From Paenibacillus peoriae KCTC 3763 (GTDB lineage Bacteria; Bacillota; Bacilli; Paenibacillales; Paenibacillaceae): 64,000 bases of DNA. The notes under the pieces are model-generated. The model did no database searches. It was given only the letters and a program-made list of their open reading frames with translations, and was not told the DNA's origin. A program made the position numbers and the translations under genes. Below are positions 60,984 through 64,000 of this stretch, piece by piece (the stretch's first letter is position 1; each line of letters starts with the position of its first letter). The DNA is taken from contig NZ_AGFX01000018.1 in NCBI RefSeq assembly GCF_000236805.1, forward strand, positions 124,001 to 188,000, in the 5' to 3' direction.

Positions 60984-61931
60984 CTAAAATTTCCCCAGTC
61001 TATGTTTAATCTTAATAGCGATTTCCAGCGATTGGATGGCTTGTTCCAGTGGAATCAGGCATTCCGAAAGTCCGTCAAAGCATGCAAGGGCATGATCCAG
61101 ACTTTTTTTGTACGGATTGGCGGATTCGAGGTTGATTTTTTGCTGCCCTGATGCGGTATACTCATATAATGCGGTAGGTATAAGATCATTTTCGTCGCTT
61201 TCATGGAATACCAGTTTGGCCTTCTCAAAATAAGCTTCATAGGCTACCGTGAATGGATAGCTTGTCGGCATATGGGAAGAGGCGACGACTTCTGTGAACG
61301 TATCCTGATGCTGAAAATAAGCCCGCACCTGTGCTTGTTTAGGATGGGCAACCTCTGTGCCCCAGACCGTGCATGGGTCACAGGGGCCCAGGCCCAGCAG
61401 CCATGCGAGTAAATCCAGTTCATGAATCATGAACTGAGTAGGGATGGAGCCTGGTCCAAGATCTCCCCACAGGGGAGGTGTTTCCCTTTTCAAGGACAAG
61501 GAAACAAGCTTTCCGTACTTTTGCTGACGGTGAGCCTCGTACAGATAGGTATAGGCAGGATCAAACTTAATGAACTGGTTGACCAGAATCTTTTTACCAT
61601 ATTGCTTTTCAGCTTGTTGCATAAGGAGAGCGTCTTCGAGATCAAGGCAAACCGGCGTTTCACAAAACACATGCTTTCCGTGCTTTAGTGCATCAATAGC
61701 ATATGACCTATGCAGATGAGAGGGCAGACATAGATCGACGACATCCACGTCTGAATCCAGCAGAATATCCTCTATATTTTGTGTGACTTCAACGTTCAGG
61801 TCCTTTCTTAGCTTTTGCAGCTTGGTTTCGTTCCTTCCGAATACAACGATTCTGTTCACCTTGGGATGGTTGTTTAAAAGTGACGCATGATACGCGCCGA
61901 ATCCCGTCCCCAAAATTCCAATATTCATCAT
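60984..61931 (-). CDS. Gfo/Idh/MocA-family oxidoreductase
   Basis: 315 residues. IGILGTGFGAYHASLL is the NAD(P)-binding loop at the N-terminus, and HVFCETPVCLDLEDALLM carries the family EKP-type motif as CETP, with Lys replaced by Thr. The usual EKP Lys is catalytic in many members, so activity may be altered. It could act on a sugar or inositol. It diverges from the WYL regulator; start ATG 61931 or 61928. Confidence 0.85.
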   Translation of the reverse strand: MMNIGILGTGFGAYHASLLNNHPKVNRIVVFGRNETKLQKLRKDLNVEVTQNIEDILLDSDVDVVDLCLPSHLHRSYAIDALKHGKHVFCETPVCLDLEDALLMQQAEKQYGKKILVNQFIKFDPAYTYLYEAHRQQKYGKLVSLSLKRETPPLWGDLGPGSIPTQFMIHELDLLAWLLGLGPCDPCTVWGTEVAHPKQAQVRAYFQHQDTFTEVVASSHMPTSYPFTVAYEAYFEKAKLVFHESDENDLIPTALYEYTASGQQKINLESANPYKKSLDHALACFDGLSECLIPLEQAIQSLEIAIKIKHRLGKF

Positions 61932-62042
61932 CCATTACACCCCTTTACTTCTATGATACACACCTATTATTGCCAACAGGGTGTCAACAATCTTTGCATC
62001 GACTTTTCAACTTGGGTAACCATCTATTGTGGAGGTATGATT

Positions 62043-63002
62043 GTGAGACTGCATCGTTTAATCGCGATTTTATTATGTATCGAGTCCAGAGGGAGAATGA
62101 AGGCCAAGGAATTGGCGTTGGCACTGGAAACCTCGGTCCGCTCGATTTACAGGGATATCGACCTTTTGGCTGAAGCCGGGGTTCCGATTGTTACCGCATC
62201 CGGCCCGAAGGGCGGAATTTATTTGATGGAGGGCTATACAGCCAACCTTAAACAGTTGAACGGAGGAGACGTGATTCAGCTTTATTTAACAGGCATGGGC
62301 ATATATACGGGCGGGCCCACCGAATCGGGCTTAAAATTAAAAAATGCACTGCTCAAGCTGGAACAGACTATGCCAGACCCTTATCAATCGGATATTCGGA
62401 AAGCCAAAGCGCGGTTTTATTTTGATGATACGCCCTGGTGGACGGAACGTGTAGCCATTCCCTGTCTGGAGACCGTGAGAGCTGCGGTGTGGGGATCTAA
62501 TAAAATAACCATTCAATATTGGAAAGCTGATGGAGTCTATTCTTCTCGCCATGTACATCCCTATGGACTTGTGGTGAAAAAGGGTGATTGGTATCTCATT
62601 GCCTTCTGTGAGACCGGGCAGGAGATTCGGACCTTCAAGTGCGAGCGTATCACGGAGGTCCAGCCGTCTGCGGAGGTCTTCGAGGTTCCTGTGGATTTTT
62701 CGCTGGAGCAGCATTGGATGACGCAAGGAACCAGGTTTAAGCAGCTTTGCAAAAAGGAAGAGTACTATCCCGTAGTGATCCGAACGAATAAGACGCAAGC
62801 TGGAATCATAGCGAACAGGCTGGAAATCATCCATTCCGTGCAGGAAGGAAGCCATTTGCATCTGACGGTCAATATGTACAGCTATGAAGCGGCTTGCCGC
62901 GATGCTATGGATTGGATCGGCCGGGGTGAAATTATGGAGCCTGGGGCACTCCGACAGTTTGTGAAGGAACAGATCAGCCAGCTCCACAAGCTATATGCAT
63001 GA
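62043..63002 (+). CDS. HTH/WYL-domain transcriptional regulator
   Basis: 319 residues. An N-terminal HTH (LIAILLCIESRGRMKAKELA ... SIYRDIDLLAEAGV) is followed by a WYL domain (VHPYGLVVKKGDWYLIAFCE) and a WCX-like C-terminus. The start is GTG 62043, because GGAGG lies seven bases before it; the ATG at 62037 is only one base from that site. It probably controls itself and the divergent Gfo/Idh/MocA gene. Confidence 0.88.
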   Translation: MRLHRLIAILLCIESRGRMKAKELALALETSVRSIYRDIDLLAEAGVPIVTASGPKGGIYLMEGYTANLKQLNGGDVIQLYLTGMGIYTGGPTESGLKLKNALLKLEQTMPDPYQSDIRKAKARFYFDDTPWWTERVAIPCLETVRAAVWGSNKITIQYWKADGVYSSRHVHPYGLVVKKGDWYLIAFCETGQEIRTFKCERITEVQPSAEVFEVPVDFSLEQHWMTQGTRFKQLCKKEEYYPVVIRTNKTQAGIIANRLEIIHSVQEGSHLHLTVNMYSYEAACRDAMDWIGRGEIMEPGALRQFVKEQISQLHKLYA

Positions 63003-63008
63003 ATTTAG

Positions 63009-63033
63009 AAAAACACCTGCCCAGGGGCAGATG
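63009..63033 (-). terminator. Rho-independent terminator (minus strand)
   Basis: CATCTGCCC and GGGCAGGTG arms on the minus strand followed by TTTTT, after the small gene at 63044. It may also serve the WYL gene from the other side. Confidence 0.7.
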
Positions 63034-63043
63034 CCTTTGTTTG

Positions 63044-63289
63044 TTAAGTCCAGGCCCAGAGGAATCCATCACGATCCCAGGCTATTCTGCCGCCATGAAG
63101 CTTGCGAAATGCTTTTTTGATTTCTTTTTCCAGAGATACATGACCGTGCTCGCTTATAAACACATACTGCTCTCCATACGTAGAGCGTACATATGCAATC
63201 GCATCTTCCTGTTTCAGGGTGCCTACTTCACGGATCTGCGCAACCATCCATTGTGCAATTTGTTGTTCTGTTGTAGGGGAATTGTCCAT
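63044..63289 (-). CDS. Small conserved hypothetical protein
   Basis: 81 residues, soluble. TEQQIAQWMVAQIREVGTLKQ, AIAYVRSTYGEQYVF and FRKLHGGRIAWDRDGFLWAW suggest a compact winged-helix-like or DUF-type fold; it looks like a complete conserved small protein, possibly DUF6953 (from memory, unverified). GGAAAGG lies ten bases before the ATG, and a terminator follows. Function unknown. Confidence 0.7.
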   Translation of the reverse strand: MDNSPTTEQQIAQWMVAQIREVGTLKQEDAIAYVRSTYGEQYVFISEHGHVSLEKEIKKAFRKLHGGRIAWDRDGFLWAWT

Positions 63290-63503
63290 TTTTTTGTATC
63301 CTTTCCTGCATACCGATTGAGTGCAGCCGTTCGGCTCACCTCCCTGTAGTATACGGCAACTCGGAGAATTATTGAAATTATTGAAATAAATTCACCTGGG
63401 CGGTTGGCGAAGTGGGCTTTATTTTGTATAATTAAGGGAATATTCACGGGAATTCTCTTTTTTTGTATTGAAATCATGCAAGTAATCCCTGGGGGTGCCT
63501 GAT

Positions 63504-64000
63504 TTGAAGGAAACAACCACAATTCGCGCAGAGCTGGAACAGTATATTAGACGAGAAGGAATTACGATTAGCAAGTTTGGGGAGAACACAGGTATTAATG
63601 CAGGAACGATCAGTGCCATTATTAACGGTAATCGGCCAATCGCGATGCTGCTGTTGGATCGGATTGGAGCAGGCATGGGGCTTGAAGAAGGAAGCCTCTA
63701 TGAGTTGTACATTGATGAGTTTATACGGAATACAGCACCGAATTGGCGACGGGTTCGGCCATTTTTGCATCGCTGTGCAGAGTTGGACAAACTGGACTGT
63801 ATTAAGCAGGTCGTGGAGTTTATGATGGACTATCTCATTTACGCCCCAGCTTTATTTGAGACGGCAGAAAAGCTATTCGGAAAAGGCAAGCATGAGGCTG
63901 CGGCCATTATCTATAGAAATGTCTCGGATAGTGAGAAATACCAACATTCCGAACGTCTGGCTCTTTGCCAGTATCGGTTATTCACGATTGCCATTGGTGA
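63504..64000 (+). CDS. XRE-type HTH regulator with helical-repeat C-terminus (partial, runs off the end)
   Basis: Open from TTG 63504 (GGGGGTG six bases upstream) to the window end, 165 residues with no stop. The N-terminal XRE HTH (LEQYIRREGITISKFGENTG ... AIINGNRPI, about residues 9-50) is followed by helical, TPR-like repeats (LFGKGKHEAAAIIYRNVSDSEKY, LALCQYRLF). This matches the XRE-TPR class that includes peptide-sensing RRNPP regulators and uncharacterised Paenibacillus DNA-binding proteins. The C-terminus is outside the window. Confidence 0.75.
   Translation, partial: MKETTTIRAELEQYIRREGITISKFGENTGINAGTISAIINGNRPIAMLLLDRIGAGMGLEEGSLYELYIDEFIRNTAPNWRRVRPFLHRCAELDKLDCIKQVVEFMMDYLIYAPALFETAEKLFGKGKHEAAAIIYRNVSDSEKYQHSERLALCQYRLFTIAIG

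Overview
The window reads as a chromosomal segment of a Gram-positive, endospore-forming Paenibacillus-like bacterium (inference). The signs are strong purine-rich ribosome binding sites with frequent GTG/TTG starts, lipoprotein-type ABC binding proteins, three YheC/YheD-family ATP-grasp proteins of the kind linked to the spore coat, an xpt-pbuX operon with a guanine-class riboswitch, and a Bacillus-type 7-1-7 Fur box. Most of it is metabolic and accessory DNA in short operons separated by clear terminators. No tRNA, rRNA, insertion sequence or CRISPR array was seen.

Layout. 1-7.3 kb: CdsA-like and permuted-papain membrane/wall genes, a PhnA/YjdM zinc-ribbon protein, an Rrf2 regulator with an NmrA-type reductase, a luciferase-like monooxygenase, and a class V desulfurase-like enzyme with a DsrE protein. 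7.6-9.6 kb: an AT-rich two-gene island (unknown protein plus HTH/ImmA-IrrE metallopeptidase). 9.7-19 kb: radical SAM enzyme, two aldo/keto reductases (one with a MerR-type promoter), an HD hydrolase, a FAD-Rieske oxidoreductase, an acetate transporter, a secreted beta-helix protein and a small heme-type membrane protein.

19.3-24.0 kb is the most notable locus. A five-gene operon carries the complete 2-aminoethylphosphonate (AEP) pathway, PEP mutase, phosphonopyruvate decarboxylase and AEP transaminase. It is bracketed on both sides by YheC/YheD-type ATP-grasp ligases, and a third ATP-grasp paralogue lies 5 kb downstream. No degradation genes and no cytidylyltransferase are present. The simplest reading is synthesis of AEP followed by ATP-dependent attachment to a carboxylate, possibly on a peptide or a spore/cell-surface structure.

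24-38 kb: a GIY-YIG protein, regulators (WYL, Crp, TetR, AraC), DinB, SDR, glutathione peroxidase, a RlmN/Cfr-family methylase, pyrK-pyrD, homocysteine methyltransferase and a GDYxxLxY membrane protein. 38.3-43.1 kb: rhamnose catabolism (rhaB-rhaA-rhaD and an AraC regulator). 43.4-45.7 kb: purine riboswitch and xpt-pbuX. 45.7-46.1 kb: a small membrane-peptide gene that looks like a type I toxin.

46.2-57.1 kb holds two consecutive NikABCDE/Opp-family importers with the same gene order. The first sits behind a cobalamin riboswitch plus terminator, the second behind a perfect Fur box. This suggests one serves cobalt and the other an iron-responsive metal or metallophore. 57.2-59.6 kb: a polar amino acid ABC importer. 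59.9-64 kb: L-asparaginase, a Gfo/Idh/MocA oxidoreductase divergent from a WYL regulator, a small conserved protein, and an XRE-type regulator cut by the window end.
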